Source: Lachnospiraceae bacterium
Lineage (GTDB): Bacteria; Bacillota; Clostridia; Lachnospirales; Lachnospiraceae
NCBI GenBank assembly: GCA_017393285.1
Contig: JAFORL010000025.1
Location: forward strand, 1-42,135
Length of the DNA: 42,135 nucleotides
Direction of reading: 5' to 3'
The notes beneath the pieces were generated by a model, which saw only the letters and a program-made list of their open reading frames with translations, did not search any database and was not told the origin of the DNA. This document shows, piece by piece, positions 1 to 9,900 of this stretch (the stretch's first letter is position 1; every line of letters begins with the position of its first letter). The position numbers were made by a program, and so were the translations under genes.

Positions 1-1
1 A

Positions 2-418
2 GTTTTGACACCATTTACTTGCGGCACTATGACAAAGCCTTTTTCAAAGGATCGTGCAAATAAATATTTTGAAAAAGGGATGGTAGTATTTTTCGCAGGT
101 GGAACCGGTCATCCATATTTTTCTACAGATACTGGTGTTGTATTGCGTGCCGTAGAGATGGAAGCAGAGGTCATTCTCTTAGCCAAAGCCATTGACGGTG
201 TTTATGATAGTGATCCGAAGTTAAATCCAAATGCCAAGAAATATGATGAGATTTCTATGCAGGAGGTATTGGATCAACGTTTACAGGTAATTGATTTGAC
301 CGCAACCATTATGTGTTATGAGAATAAGATGCCTTTGCTTGTTTTTGGCTTAAATGAAGAAAATAGCATTGTGAACACAGTGAATGGAAAGTTCTCTGGA
401 ACAAAAGTAACGGTCTAG
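2..418 (+). CDS. pyrH: UMP kinase, 3' part (5' end outside window)
   Basis: C-terminal portion of bacterial UMP kinase, which phosphorylates UMP to UDP with ATP in pyrimidine nucleotide synthesis. The reading frame is open from base 2 and has no start inside the window, so roughly the last 138 of about 235-240 residues are present. Recognisable amino-acid-kinase-fold motifs are GTGHPYFSTDT (phosphate/nucleotide binding), the acidic EMEAEVILLAKAIDGVY stretch that leads into the DP-containing UMP-kinase loop, and the C-terminal KMPLLVFGLNE strand. The next gene is frr, the usual pyrH-frr order following rpsB-tsf, which would lie upstream. UMP kinase of this type is a cytosolic hexamer, usually controlled allosterically by GTP and UTP. 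That is family knowledge and is not visible here. Confidence 0.95.
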   Translation, partial: VLTPFTCGTMTKPFSKDRANKYFEKGMVVFFAGGTGHPYFSTDTGVVLRAVEMEAEVILLAKAIDGVYDSDPKLNPNAKKYDEISMQEVLDQRLQVIDLTATIMCYENKMPLLVFGLNEENSIVNTVNGKFSGTKVTV

Positions 419-444
419 TGGACAATGATTAGAAAACAAGCGGT

Positions 445-545
445 ATATAGCAGACGAAGCTATATGCACTGTGAAAATATGTATGAATTTTGAAATGAAG
501 ATGTCTGCGAAAGCAGATTCGAATGCAACCCGCAAGATTTACGGG
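445..545 (+). other. Three small hairpins in the pyrH-frr gap
   Basis: The 166-nt gap between pyrH and frr holds three short inverted repeats. ATATAGC (445-451) pairs with GCTATAT (459-465). TCTGC (504-508) pairs with GCAGA (513-517) across a GAAA tetraloop. CCCG (529-532) pairs with CGGG (542-545). None is followed by a T run, so they do not look like terminators. They may be mRNA processing or stability structures between two co-transcribed genes. This is inference. Confidence 0.35.
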
Positions 546-584
546 GAAATACAAGAATTGAGATTATTTTTGGAGGATAAAAAA

Positions 585-1127
585 ATGAAACAATTTGAAG
601 ATAAAATGAAGAAATCAATTGATGCATTGGCAGAAGAATTTGCAACAATTCGTGCTGGTAGAGCCAATCCACATGTGTTGGATAAAATTTGCGTAGATTA
701 TTATGGTACACCATCTCCATTAAATACAGTTGCAAATATTTCTGTTCCAGAGGCACGTGTGATTCAGATTCAACCTTGGGAAGCAAGTTTGATTAAAGAG
801 ATTGAGAAAGCGATTATGGTTTCTGATTTGGGATTGACACCAAATAATGATGGTAAGATGATCCGTTTGGTATTTCCGGAATTGACAGAAGATCGTCGTA
901 AAGAGTTAGTAAAAGACGTAAAGAAAAAGGGTGAAAATGCTAAAGTTGCAATTCGTAACATTCGTAGAGATGCAAATGACAGTATTAAGAAACAGAATAA
1001 GGCAAGTGAGCTGTCTGATGATGAAGCAAAACAGCAAGAAGATAAGGTACAGAAATTGACAGATAAATATGTTGCTGAAGTTGATAAAATGATAGATGCA
1101 AAATCATCAGAAATTATGACAATCTAG
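585..1127 (+). CDS. frr: Ribosome recycling factor
   Basis: Releases ribosomes from mRNA after termination, together with EF-G, in the cytosol. The 180-residue length is close to the family's usual 185. It opens with the expected helical segment and the RRF hallmark [15 protein letters not shown] (about residues 19-33). It then has [21 protein letters not shown] and the conserved tail region [14 protein letters not shown]. The start at 585 is chosen because TGGAGG sits 8-9 bases upstream and because family members begin about here. A longer open frame reaches back to 471 but would add 38 residues not found in the family. A strong terminator-like hairpin follows, so frr probably ends the rpsB-tsf-pyrH-frr transcript. 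Confidence 0.96.
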   Translation: MKQFEDKMKKSIDALAEEFATIRAGRANPHVLDKICVDYYGTPSPLNTVANISVPEARVIQIQPWEASLIKEIEKAIMVSDLGLTPNNDGKMIRLVFPELTEDRRKELVKDVKKKGENAKVAIRNIRRDANDSIKKQNKASELSDDEAKQQEDKVQKLTDKYVAEVDKMIDAKSSEIMTI

Positions 1128-1156
1128 GTCATTGGCAGGCAAACTTTAGGTATAGG

Positions 1157-1199
1157 GGCGTATGTTGCTGATACTGTTATCAGGCAGGGTACGCCTTTT
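1157..1199 (+). terminator. Intrinsic terminator after frr
   Basis: GGCGTA (1157-1162) pairs with TACGCC (1190-1195), with an inner TGATA/TATCA stem, followed directly by TTTTG. It lies about 30 nt after the frr stop. It is a good candidate for the end of the pyrH-frr transcript. Confidence 0.75.
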
Positions 1200-1210
1200 G
1201 TTCCTTTATA

Positions 1211-1275
1211 GGATGAAGAAAGGTTTCTGTGATGGTTGATTAGCAACTTCTTTCTACCATCCTTGGAGTTTTTTT
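1211..1275 (+). terminator. Possible second terminator hairpin before uppS
   Basis: GGATG-AAGAAAG (from 1211) can pair imperfectly with CTTTCT-ACCATCC (ending 1262), and a run of seven T residues follows at about 1269-1275. It could be a back-up terminator for frr. The remaining 145 bases up to uppS should hold the uppS promoter; a TTGACT at 1291-1296 is present but no convincing -10 at normal spacing was found. Confidence 0.4.
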
Positions 1276-1420
1276 GTTTTTGTACACATTTTGACTGTAT
1301 TATTAAAAGGTTTTCCATACAACAAGTTGAATTTGTGAAAATTTAGGTGGCAGAGGGAGATTGATAAAATTGTTCCCATGCAGGTGCAAAAAGTTGTTAG
1401 AATAGCAGGAAGAAAAATAG

Positions 1421-2140
1421 GTGATAAATATGGAAAAAAAAGTTCCACAGCATGTGGCGATTATTTTAGATGGAAATGGCAGATGGGCAAAAAAAAGATT
1501 TTTACCACGTAATGTAGGGCACGCACAAGGCGCAAAAGCAGTTGAACAAATTTGTGAGGATGCTTGGGATTTAGGAATCAAGTATTTGACAGTCTATGCG
1601 TTTTCTACAGAAAACTGGAAACGTCCGGATGAGGAAGTAAGTGCATTGATGAAACTGCTCCACAAGTATTTAAAGGATTGCTTGGAGCGAAGCAGTAAAA
1701 ATAATATGCGTGTACGTGTTATCGGTGATATATCAAAGTTGGCACCGGATTTGCAGGCGCAAATTAAAGAATTGGAAGAAAAGTCTTCTGTTAACACTGG
1801 TTTGAATTTTACAGTAGCACTAAATTACGGAGGTAGAGATGAAATATTAAGGGCTATGAAACAGATGTATGCAGATTTGGAAGCTGGAAAAAGAAACAAA
1901 GAAGAAGTGACAGAAGAATGTTTTGCTTCTTATTTGGATACAAAGGACATTCCAGATCCAGATTTGATGATTAGAACCAGTGGAGAACAAAGAATATCTA
2001 ACTATATGTTGTGGCAAATGGCATATGCAGAATTTTATTTTACAGATGTGCTATGGCCGGACTTTAATAAAAAAGAATTAGAGAAAGCCATCGATTATTA
2101 TGCTGGTAGAGATCGACGTTATGGTGGCGTAAAAGCATAG
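1421..2140 (+). CDS. uppS: Isoprenyl transferase (undecaprenyl diphosphate synthase)
   Basis: Cis-prenyltransferase that extends farnesyl-PP with isopentenyl-PP to the C55 lipid carrier for peptidoglycan. It is a peripheral membrane enzyme. Signature motifs are present in order: LDGNGRWA with catalytic Asp17, FSTENWKRP, LNYGGRDEI, and the C-terminal DLMIRTSGEQRISNYMLWQ block. Length 239 aa is typical. The GTG at 1421 has AGGAA about 9 bases upstream. The ATG at 1430 gives a family-like MEKKVPQHV start but lies too far (18 bases) from that site, so both remain possible. It opens the uppS-cdsA-dxr-rseP-ispG run, with a 30-nt gap to cdsA, so lipid carrier and phospholipid precursor synthesis are probably co-expressed. 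Confidence 0.95.
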   Translation: MINMEKKVPQHVAIILDGNGRWAKKRFLPRNVGHAQGAKAVEQICEDAWDLGIKYLTVYAFSTENWKRPDEEVSALMKLLHKYLKDCLERSSKNNMRVRVIGDISKLAPDLQAQIKELEEKSSVNTGLNFTVALNYGGRDEILRAMKQMYADLEAGKRNKEEVTEECFASYLDTKDIPDPDLMIRTSGEQRISNYMLWQMAYAEFYFTDVLWPDFNKKELEKAIDYYAGRDRRYGGVKA

Positions 2141-2170
2141 AGAAAGCTACAACTAGAAACGAGGAAAATT

Positions 2171-2971
2171 ATGTTTGGAGAACGATTAATAAGTGGTATC
2201 GTATTGGTGGCCGTATCCATTGCAGTGATTTGGCTTGGAGGCTTGGCGCTTTTGGTTACCTTAATGGCATTAGCATTGATTGGGCAATTTGAATTATATC
2301 GTGTGTTAAAGATAGAAAAAAATACAATAGGATATATGGGCTATATGGCTACCCTATTATATGGCATATTATTATATTTCAATAAGGGTGATTGGTTACA
2401 GGTATTTGCAATTGTATGTTTTTTGGCATTTATGACAGTATATGTATTCACTTATCCGCAATATGAATTTAAAATAATTGCCATGGCCTTTAGTGGACTC
2501 ATTTATGTACCTGTTTTGTTGGGATGTATGTATCAGGTTCGCTGCTTAGATGGTGGCTTCTATTTAGTTTGGTTAATCTACATTGCGGCTTGGGGATCTG
2601 ATACTTTTGCTTATTGCGTAGGAAAGTTAATTGGAAAACACAAGTTGTCATCCAAATTAAGCCCTAAAAAGACCATAGAAGGTTGCACTGGGGGCGTTGC
2701 AGGTGCTGCTTTATTAGGCATGCTATATGCTTGGATTTTTCGTCAACCATTGGCAGCCCATGGATATACAGTATGGCATTTTGCTTTGGCGGGTGCTTTG
2801 GGTTCCCTTTCTTCACAAATTGGTGATTTAGGTGCATCTGCCATTAAAAGAAATTATGAAATCAAGGATTATGGGAAATTGATACCAGGTCATGGTGGCG
2901 TAATGGATCGCTTTGATAGTATTTTATTTACAGCCCCTTTGGCTTATATCTTATTTTTATTAGTGGCTTAA
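2171..2971 (+). CDS. cdsA: Phosphatidate cytidylyltransferase (CDP-DAG synthase)
   Basis: Converts phosphatidic acid and CTP to CDP-diacylglycerol, the branch-point precursor of membrane phospholipids. The 266-aa protein is a chain of hydrophobic segments starting at the N-terminus (GLALLVTLMALALI and others), as expected for an integral membrane enzyme. The family signature is near the C-terminus (about residues 221-250): S-A-I-K-R, then KDYGKLIPGHGGVMDRFDS, with the metal-binding acidic and glycine residues intact. CGAGGA lies shortly before the ATG. It sits between uppS and dxr, a standard Firmicutes arrangement. Confidence 0.95.
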   Translation: MFGERLISGIVLVAVSIAVIWLGGLALLVTLMALALIGQFELYRVLKIEKNTIGYMGYMATLLYGILLYFNKGDWLQVFAIVCFLAFMTVYVFTYPQYEFKIIAMAFSGLIYVPVLLGCMYQVRCLDGGFYLVWLIYIAAWGSDTFAYCVGKLIGKHKLSSKLSPKKTIEGCTGGVAGAALLGMLYAWIFRQPLAAHGYTVWHFALAGALGSLSSQIGDLGASAIKRNYEIKDYGKLIPGHGGVMDRFDSILFTAPLAYILFLLVA

Positions 2972-2994
2972 AGTTGTGCAAAGGAGATAGAGAG

Positions 2995-4140
2995 ATGAAA
3001 AAGATAGCAATTTTAGGATCTACAGGGTCGATTGGTACACAAACTTTGGATGTTGTAAGAAACAATAAAGATCTACAGGTAATTTCTTTGGTTGCAGGTA
3101 GCAATATAGATTTGATGGAAGAACAAATAAGAGAATTTCATCCAAGCATGGTTTCTATTTGGAATGCAGAAAAGGCAGAGGAATTAAAAAAACGTGTGCA
3201 GGACATGGATGTGAAAGTGCTTTCTGGCATGGAAGGTATGATTGCCTGTGCAACGGAGACAAGTGTAGAAATTGTTGTGGCAGCTGTAGTCGGTATGATT
3301 GGTATTTTACCTACAATCGAAGCAATCAAGGCTGGCAAGGATATTGCCCTTGCAAATAAAGAAACTTTGGTAACTGCCGGACATATTATTATGCCGTTGG
3401 TGAAGGAATATAATGTGAAATTATTGCCTGTGGATAGTGAGCATTCTGCTATTTTCCAAAGTTTGCAGGGAGAAGAAGGAAATCGGATTTCCCGTATTTT
3501 ATTAACTGCATCCGGTGGCCCATTCCGAGGAAAAAAACGTGAAGAATTAAAGCAGGTTACCTTAGCAGATGCCTTGAAGCATCCGAATTGGGCTATGGGG
3601 AGAAAAATTACCATTGATTCTTCTACCATGGTAAATAAGGGACTTGAGGTAATGGAGGCCAAATGGCTCTTTGATGTAGATATTGATGAAATCGAAGTGG
3701 TTGTGCAACCCCAAAGTGTCATTCACTCTATGGTTGAGTATGAAGACGGTGCTGTAATTGCACAATTGGGTACGCCGGATATGCGTTTGCCTATTCAATA
3801 TGCTTTGTACTATCCGGAACGGAGAGATTTACCGGGAGATCGTTTGGATTTTAAAACTTTGCAAAAAATTGATTTTCAAGCACCGGATTTAGAAACCTTT
3901 CGTGGCTTGCAAATGGCATATGAGGTAGGAAGAAAAGGTGGCAGTATGCCTACTGTATACAATGCAGCAAATGAAAAGGCCGTTGCTATGTTTTTAGATG
4001 AAAAAATTGGGTATTTGGAAATTTTAGATGTGATTCAATACGCTATGGATCATCATCAATGGATTGCAGATCCATCGATTGAAGAAATTTTGAAAATTGA
4101 ACAAGAGGTATATGCCTGTATTGAAGAAAAATGGCATTAG
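2995..4140 (+). CDS. dxr: 1-deoxy-D-xylulose 5-phosphate reductoisomerase
   Basis: Second enzyme of the MEP isoprenoid pathway. It isomerises and reduces DXP to MEP with NADPH and is the target of fosmidomycin. The 381-residue product has the NADPH loop GSTGSIG at residues 8-14, the metal-site segment PVDSEHSAIFQ (Asp and Glu near 146-148) and the NKGLEVMEAKWLF segment (about 218-230). The start at 2995 follows AAGGAG (2980-2985) at good spacing; an upstream TTG at 2974 would put that ribosome site inside the gene. The gene starts 23 nt after cdsA. Its product feeds the isoprenoid units used by UppS, and ispG of the same pathway lies two genes downstream. Confidence 0.96.
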   Translation: MKKIAILGSTGSIGTQTLDVVRNNKDLQVISLVAGSNIDLMEEQIREFHPSMVSIWNAEKAEELKKRVQDMDVKVLSGMEGMIACATETSVEIVVAAVVGMIGILPTIEAIKAGKDIALANKETLVTAGHIIMPLVKEYNVKLLPVDSEHSAIFQSLQGEEGNRISRILLTASGGPFRGKKREELKQVTLADALKHPNWAMGRKITIDSSTMVNKGLEVMEAKWLFDVDIDEIEVVVQPQSVIHSMVEYEDGAVIAQLGTPDMRLPIQYALYYPERRDLPGDRLDFKTLQKIDFQAPDLETFRGLQMAYEVGRKGGSMPTVYNAANEKAVAMFLDEKIGYLEILDVIQYAMDHHQWIADPSIEEILKIEQEVYACIEEKWH

Positions 4141-4209
4141 ACGTTGAAGATTATAGTAAACGACTCTTGAAAGCAATAGAGTGAAGCATGATGGAAAGAG
4201 AGGAAAAGA

Positions 4210-5580
4210 ATGAAAATTATTATTGCTATTTTAGTGTTTACAATCATTGTTGTCCTTCATGAACTGGGACATTTCTTATTGGCGAAAAAAAATGGGGTTG
4301 GTGTAATTGAATTTTCTGTAGGAATGGGACCCCGTTTGGTTACGGTAGTAAAAACGGAAAGTGGTTTTTCTGTAAAGTTTGTTCCATCGCAAAAGTATTG
4401 TGAGAGTAGAGAAGATTGGAAAGAACATACCTGGTATTCGTGGAAATTGTTCCCAATTGGTGGTTCATGCATGATGGTGGGAGAAGATGAAGCAAATGAT
4501 GCACCAAACTCTTTTCAAAAAGCAAATGTTTGGGGAAAGATTGCAATCATTGCAGCTGGTCCTATTTTTAATTTTTTGTCTGCCTTTATATTTGCAATCA
4601 TCTTAATATCTATGGTGGGTTATAATCCTACAGTTGTGACATATGTGGATCCTTCTTCTGACGCTGGTAAGGCTGGAATTGTAGAAGGAGACCGAATCAC
4701 AGCAGTGAATGGAGAAAAAATCCATATTGGAAAAGATTTCAATGTATACTTACGTCTGCATAGAGTGAAAGATGAACCTTATACCATAAAATATATCACG
4801 AAAAAGGGAGAAAAAAAGCAAGCAAAAGTTAGTCCTATTTATAGTTACTACCGAATGGGATTTTCCTATACAGAAGGAAAGACCGGACCTACTGTAACAG
4901 ATGTAGAACAAGGGAAGCCAATGGAACAGGCAGGTGTAAAAGTAGGAGATGTGATTACCGGTATGAATGGCGTCAAGATAGAAGCAACCAAGGACTTATC
5001 TGCTTATGAAGTCTTTGCTGCTTATTTGGAAGAACATCCTTTGACCAAAGAGACAGTTACATTGACCTATGAGAGAAATGGTAAGGAAACACAAGTAGAA
5101 GTAACACCATTTTATGATACGGTTACCAGCTTCCAAATTGATTTGGGAGAAATGAAAAAAGGTAATGTATTGCAGGTAATGCAGTATAGTGTTTACGAAA
5201 TTAACTTTTGGATTGTAAGTACCATTCGCAGTTTGGGTATGCTGGTTACAGGCGGCATTAGCACCAATGAAGTATCAGGCGTGGTAGGCGTAGTGGATGT
5301 CATTGGACAAACGGTAGACGCAAGTGCAAATGTGAGAGATGCAATCTTGAATCTTTTGAATATATCTATTTTGTTGAGTGCGAACTTAGGTGTTATGAAT
5401 TTATTACCATTTCCGGCTTTGGATGGTGGAAGATTGGTATTTCTAGCCTTGGAAGTAATCAGAAGAAAACCGGTGAATCAGAAGATGGAAGGGATGGTAC
5501 ACTTGATTGGTATTATTCTTTTGATGATTTTAATGGTATTGGTTACCTGTAATGATATAAAGAGAATTTTTATGAGATAA
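4210..5580 (+). CDS. rseP: Site-2 zinc metalloprotease RseP/RasP
   Basis: Intramembrane protease that cleaves membrane-embedded substrates such as anti-sigma factors and leftover signal peptides. The first transmembrane helix carries the zinc site HELGH (residues 17-21). The third zinc ligand lies in NLLPFPALDGGR, with Asp405. Between them are two PDZ-like modules: one around SSDAGKAGIVEGDRITAVNG and one around MEQAGVKVGDVITGMNG, each followed by strand-rich sequence. At 456 aa it is longer than single-PDZ versions such as B. subtilis RasP. GAGGAAAAG precedes the start. It lies in the dxr-rseP-ispG run and ends 16 nt before ispG. Confidence 0.94.
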   Translation: MKIIIAILVFTIIVVLHELGHFLLAKKNGVGVIEFSVGMGPRLVTVVKTESGFSVKFVPSQKYCESREDWKEHTWYSWKLFPIGGSCMMVGEDEANDAPNSFQKANVWGKIAIIAAGPIFNFLSAFIFAIILISMVGYNPTVVTYVDPSSDAGKAGIVEGDRITAVNGEKIHIGKDFNVYLRLHRVKDEPYTIKYITKKGEKKQAKVSPIYSYYRMGFSYTEGKTGPTVTDVEQGKPMEQAGVKVGDVITGMNGVKIEATKDLSAYEVFAAYLEEHPLTKETVTLTYERNGKETQVEVTPFYDTVTSFQIDLGEMKKGNVLQVMQYSVYEINFWIVSTIRSLGMLVTGGISTNEVSGVVGVVDVIGQTVDASANVRDAILNLLNISILLSANLGVMNLLPFPALDGGRLVFLALEVIRRKPVNQKMEGMVHLIGIILLMILMVLVTCNDIKRIFMR

Positions 5581-5596
5581 GAAATGGGGAATGATG

Positions 5597-6655
5597 ATGG
5601 CAACATTAAGAGAGCAAACCAAAGAAATTAAAATTGGAAATCAAGTGATCGGTGGAAGTCATCCGGTTGCAATTCAATCTATGACAAATACCAAAACGGA
5701 AGATGTAGCAGCTACCGTTGCACAGATTCATAGGTTAGAGGCAGCAGGCTGTCAGATGATACGTTGTGCAGTGCCTACTATGGAAGCAGCGAAAGCTTTT
5801 CGTGACATTAAAGCACAGATTTCTATTCCTTTGATTGCGGACATACATTTTGATTATCGTTTGGCCGTTGCAGCAATGGAAAATGGGGCGGACAAAATAA
5901 GAATCAATCCAGGAAATATTGGGGACGCAGAAAAGGTACAAGTGGTAGTTGATGTGGCCAAAGAAAAACAAATTCCTATTCGTGTCGGTGTAAATAGTGG
6001 CTCCTTAGAAAAGCATTTATTGGAAAAATATCATGGTGTAACAGCGGAAGGTATTGTAGAAAGTGCCTTGGATAAGGTGCACTTGATTGAAAGTATGGGA
6101 TATGATAATTTAGTGGTTAGTATCAAATCTTCTGATGTAATGATGTGTATTCGAAGCCATGAATTAATCGCAAATCAGATTCCATATCCTTTACATGTGG
6201 GTATTACAGAATCGGGAACAGTGTATTCCGGTAATATCAAATCATCGGTTGGACTTGGGGCTATTTTGTACCAGGGAATTGGTAATACCATTCGTGTCTC
6301 TTTGTCAGGAGATCCGGTAGAGGAAATCAAAACTGCAAAATTGGTATTGAAGACGTTAGGTTTGCGTACCGGTGGCGTGGAAGTAGTATCCTGTCCAACT
6401 TGTGGCAGAACCCAGATTGATTTGATTCATTTGGCAAACGCAGTAGAAACCATGGTGGAAGAATTTCCACTGGATATCAAAGTGGCAGTTATGGGTTGTG
6501 TGGTCAATGGTCCTGGAGAAGCAAAAGAAGCCGATTTGGGTATTGCTGGCGGTAAAGGAGAAGGGCTCTTATTTAAGAAAGGTGAAATTCTTCGAAAAGT
6601 ACCGGAAAATCAACTCTTAACGGCATTGAGAGAAGAACTGGAAAACTGGAAGTAA
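5597..6655 (+). CDS. ispG: (E)-4-hydroxy-3-methylbut-2-enyl-diphosphate synthase
   Basis: Iron-sulfur enzyme of the MEP pathway that reduces the cyclic diphosphate MEcPP to HMBPP. The N-terminal TIM barrel is recognisable from HPVAIQSMTNT and ADIHFDYRLA. The [4Fe-4S] ligands are Cys266 and Cys269 (SCPTCGRT), Cys301 (MGCVVNGPGE) and Glu308. At 352 aa it is the short bacterial form without the plant-type insert. Three ATG codons lie in tandem (5591, 5594, 5597). GGGGA ends at 5590, so the third ATG has the only sensible spacing. It ends the isoprenoid/envelope run, with a 303-nt gap to polC. Confidence 0.95.
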   Translation: MATLREQTKEIKIGNQVIGGSHPVAIQSMTNTKTEDVAATVAQIHRLEAAGCQMIRCAVPTMEAAKAFRDIKAQISIPLIADIHFDYRLAVAAMENGADKIRINPGNIGDAEKVQVVVDVAKEKQIPIRVGVNSGSLEKHLLEKYHGVTAEGIVESALDKVHLIESMGYDNLVVSIKSSDVMMCIRSHELIANQIPYPLHVGITESGTVYSGNIKSSVGLGAILYQGIGNTIRVSLSGDPVEEIKTAKLVLKTLGLRTGGVEVVSCPTCGRTQIDLIHLANAVETMVEEFPLDIKVAVMGCVVNGPGEAKEADLGIAGGKGEGLLFKKGEILRKVPENQLLTALREELENWK

Positions 6656-6958
6656 TTGCCATGATATAGAAGTTTGGGTGTGTGTGCATTTGGCATTTTA
6701 TATATGGCTACTGGTATCTGCTATGGATATGTACAAACAAGGAATGGATATACAGGTATAGAGTGGAGGAGTGCTTTTGTGCAACTTATTTCACTCAATA
6801 CCTGTTTTGTATTATCTTAGCAAGGCATGGGAATATAGATGTCATTCTTTGTTTTGGGCTGTGCAGCTATCATGCAGACGAAATATACCTGTTATAAGAG
6901 AAGATGAATGGGGCAATTTCAAAAGTGCATGCATAAAAAGATTGAAAGAGGGAACCGT
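6656..6958 (+). other. Gap between ispG and polC, possibly holding a decayed membrane ORF
   Basis: No intact gene is supported in this 303-nt gap. One forward frame (codons from 6677 on) reads as a hydrophobic, protein-like stretch resembling two membrane segments. It is broken by TAG at 6818 and TAG at 6836 and then continues to a TGA at 6905. It may be a degraded small membrane protein gene or chance. No clear terminator or promoter was found, so polC may be transcribed from the upstream block. AAGAGGG (6946-6952) is the polC ribosome site. Confidence 0.25.
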
Positions 6959-9900
6959 ATGTTATTTTTTCAGGCATTTGAAAATTTACAAGTCAGTCAA
7001 AAAATACATGATTTGTTTGCTGATGTAGAGGTAAAAAAAATTGTTGCATCGAAAGATCAAACAAGATTGACCGTACATATTTTGAGTAATCGTTTGTTGA
7101 CTTATGCTAATATTAAAAAAATGGAATATCAAGTGAAAAAGCAGGTGTTTCAGAATACAGTTTCTGAATTGGTATTTCAGGAAAAGTATCAACTATCAGA
7201 TCAGTATACACCTGAAAAGCTCATGCCTTTATATTATGATAGTTTGTTGCAGGAATTAAAAGAAGTGAGCATTTTAGATTTTGAAATTATTTATAATGCC
7301 AGTTATCATTTTGAAGGAAATACGTTGATTTTTGATTGTGAGAAGAATTTTTTGGCAGATATGCGTGCACATACTTTGAAGGCATATTTTGAGGATTTAT
7401 TCCTCCATCGTTTTGGCTTTACCATACAGGTGGAATATACCTATCATGAGCCGGAAAAGAGAAAAGAAGAGCCAGAATTGTTTGTTCCTATTCCGGAAAC
7501 TATGAAAAAAGCGGAACACTTAATCGCTGAAGAAAAAGCGAATCCAGAAAAGAAAAAAGAAAAGACAGAGAAAAAAGAAGTAAAAGAACAAAAAGAATGG
7601 AAAAACTTTGATCGAAGTCGGTCAAATTATAGAAAAATGCAAAATGATCCGGATATGATTTATGGTCGTGCCTTTGAAGGAGATAGCATTCCGATTGAAG
7701 AAATTGTAGATGAAATTGGCGAAGTCATTATTATGGGTAAAATTCTAAGTCAGGATTTACACGAAATAAGAAATGAAAAAACCATTGTAACACTGCATGT
7801 GACGGATTTTACAGACACCATTGCGGTGAAGTTATTTGTAAGAAATGAGCAACTGGATTCTATTACAGAAGGACTGGGTAAAGGAAAATTTGTAAGAATT
7901 AAGGGAATGGCGATTTTTGATCGCTATGATAAAGAAATTACCATAGGTTCCGTGGTTGGTATTAAGGCCATTGGGGATTTTGTGAAGAAGAGAGAGGATC
8001 ATAGTGAACAAAAACGTGTAGAATTACATGCCCATACTTTGATGAGTGATATGGATGCAGTGGTAGATGTGAAAACCATGATCAAAAGAGCAAAAACATG
8101 GGGGCACAAAGCCATCGCCATTACGGATCATGGGGTGGTGCAGTCCTTTACAGATGCTTCTCATGCCTTGGATAAGGGGGATGATTTTAAAATTATCTAT
8201 GGTATGGAAGGCTATTTGGTAGATGATGTCAAAAATATCATAGAAAATGCAAAAGGACAAACGATAGATAGTCCTTGTGTGGTATTTGATATTGAAACCA
8301 CAGGATTTAGTGCTACCAGGGATAAAATTATAGAAATTGGTGCAGTAAAAGTTGTGGAGGGAAAAATAGTAGATAAATATAGTACCTTTGTCAATCCGGA
8401 GGTGCCAATTCCTTTTGAAATTGAAAATCTTACTCACATCAATGATGAAATGGTAATGGGAGCACCGACGATTGATGAGATTTTGCCGCAATTTCTAGAG
8501 TTTTGTAAAGATTGTATTTTGGTTGCCCATAATGCAGGTTTTGATGTGGGATTTATACGGGAAAAGGCGAAAACCTTAGGTATTACAACGGATTTTACGG
8601 TAATAGATACGGTGGGATTGGCGAGAATGTTATTGCCACATATGAGCCGGTTTAAGTTAAATTTGGTTGCAAAAGAGATGCATGTTACCTTAGATAGTCA
8701 TCATAGGGCTGTGGATGATGCCGGGGCAACTGCAGAAATTTTTGTAAAATTTGTAGCTAAGTTAAAAGAACAGAATTTATATACTTTAGATGAAATCAAT
8801 GCAGCCAACAGCACTTCACCGGAGGTGATTAAAAAGTTACCAACCTATCATGTCATTATTTTGGCAAAAAATGAGTTGGGCAGAATCAATTTATATCGCT
8901 TGGTATCCAAATCACATATTGATTTTTATGCAAGAAGACCGCGTATTCCAAAGAGCTTGCTGGAAGAGAACAGAGAGGGCTTGATTATCGGCTCAGCCTG
9001 TGAGGCGGGAGAATTGTTTCGGGCTTTGGTACGGAATGAATCACAGGATGAGATTACAAGAATTGTAAACTTTTATGATTATTTGGAAATTCAGCCGATT
9101 GGAAACAATGAATTTATGAAACGGTCTGAAAAATCTGAGTATGCAGAGATACAGACAGATGAAGATTTGCAGGAATATAATAAAAAAATTGTGGAGTTAG
9201 CAGAACAATTTCATAAGTTGTGTGTTGCCACTTGTGATGTGCACTTTTTGGATCCGGAAGACGAAGTATATCGTAGAATTATTATGGCGGGAAAAGGATT
9301 TGCAGATGCCGATCAACAGCCTCCTTTATATTTGCGTACAACAGATGAGATGTTAGAGGAATTTAAATATCTTGGACGGGAAAAGGCAATGGAGGTTGTG
9401 GTTACCAATACCAATAAGATAGCGGATATGGTTGAGCGAATTGTACCAGTGCGACCGGATAAATGTCCACCTGTCATTGAAAATTCGGATAAGGAATTAC
9501 GTAAAATTTGTTATGACAAAGCACATTCCATGTATGGAGATCCTTTGCCTGAGCCGGTAGAGAGTCGGTTGGAGAAGGAACTGAATTCTATCATCGGAAA
9601 TGGATTTGCGGTAATGTATATCATTGCGCAGAAATTGGTATGGAAATCCAACGAAGATGGATATTTGGTGGGATCTCGTGGATCGGTAGGTTCTTCTTTT
9701 GTTGCCACTATGTCTGGTATTACAGAGGTGAATCCTTTGCCGGCACACTATTATTGCGCCCATTGTCATTATACAGATTTTGATTCGGAGGAAGTAAAAG
9801 CCTATGCAGGAAAGTCTGGGTGTGATATGCCGGATAAACTTTGTCCGAATTGTGGGGAACCGTTGATTAAGGACGGACATGAGATCCCCTTCGAAACCTT

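Noticed and set aside
471..584. N-terminal extension of ribosome recycling factor
   Set aside because: The extra 38 codons are not part of the family and lie over hairpins; TGGAGG supports the start at 585.
3138..3722. 194-codon open frame antisense to dxr
   Set aside because: dxr is unmistakable on the other strand; the antisense frame has no family-like motifs and no start signal.
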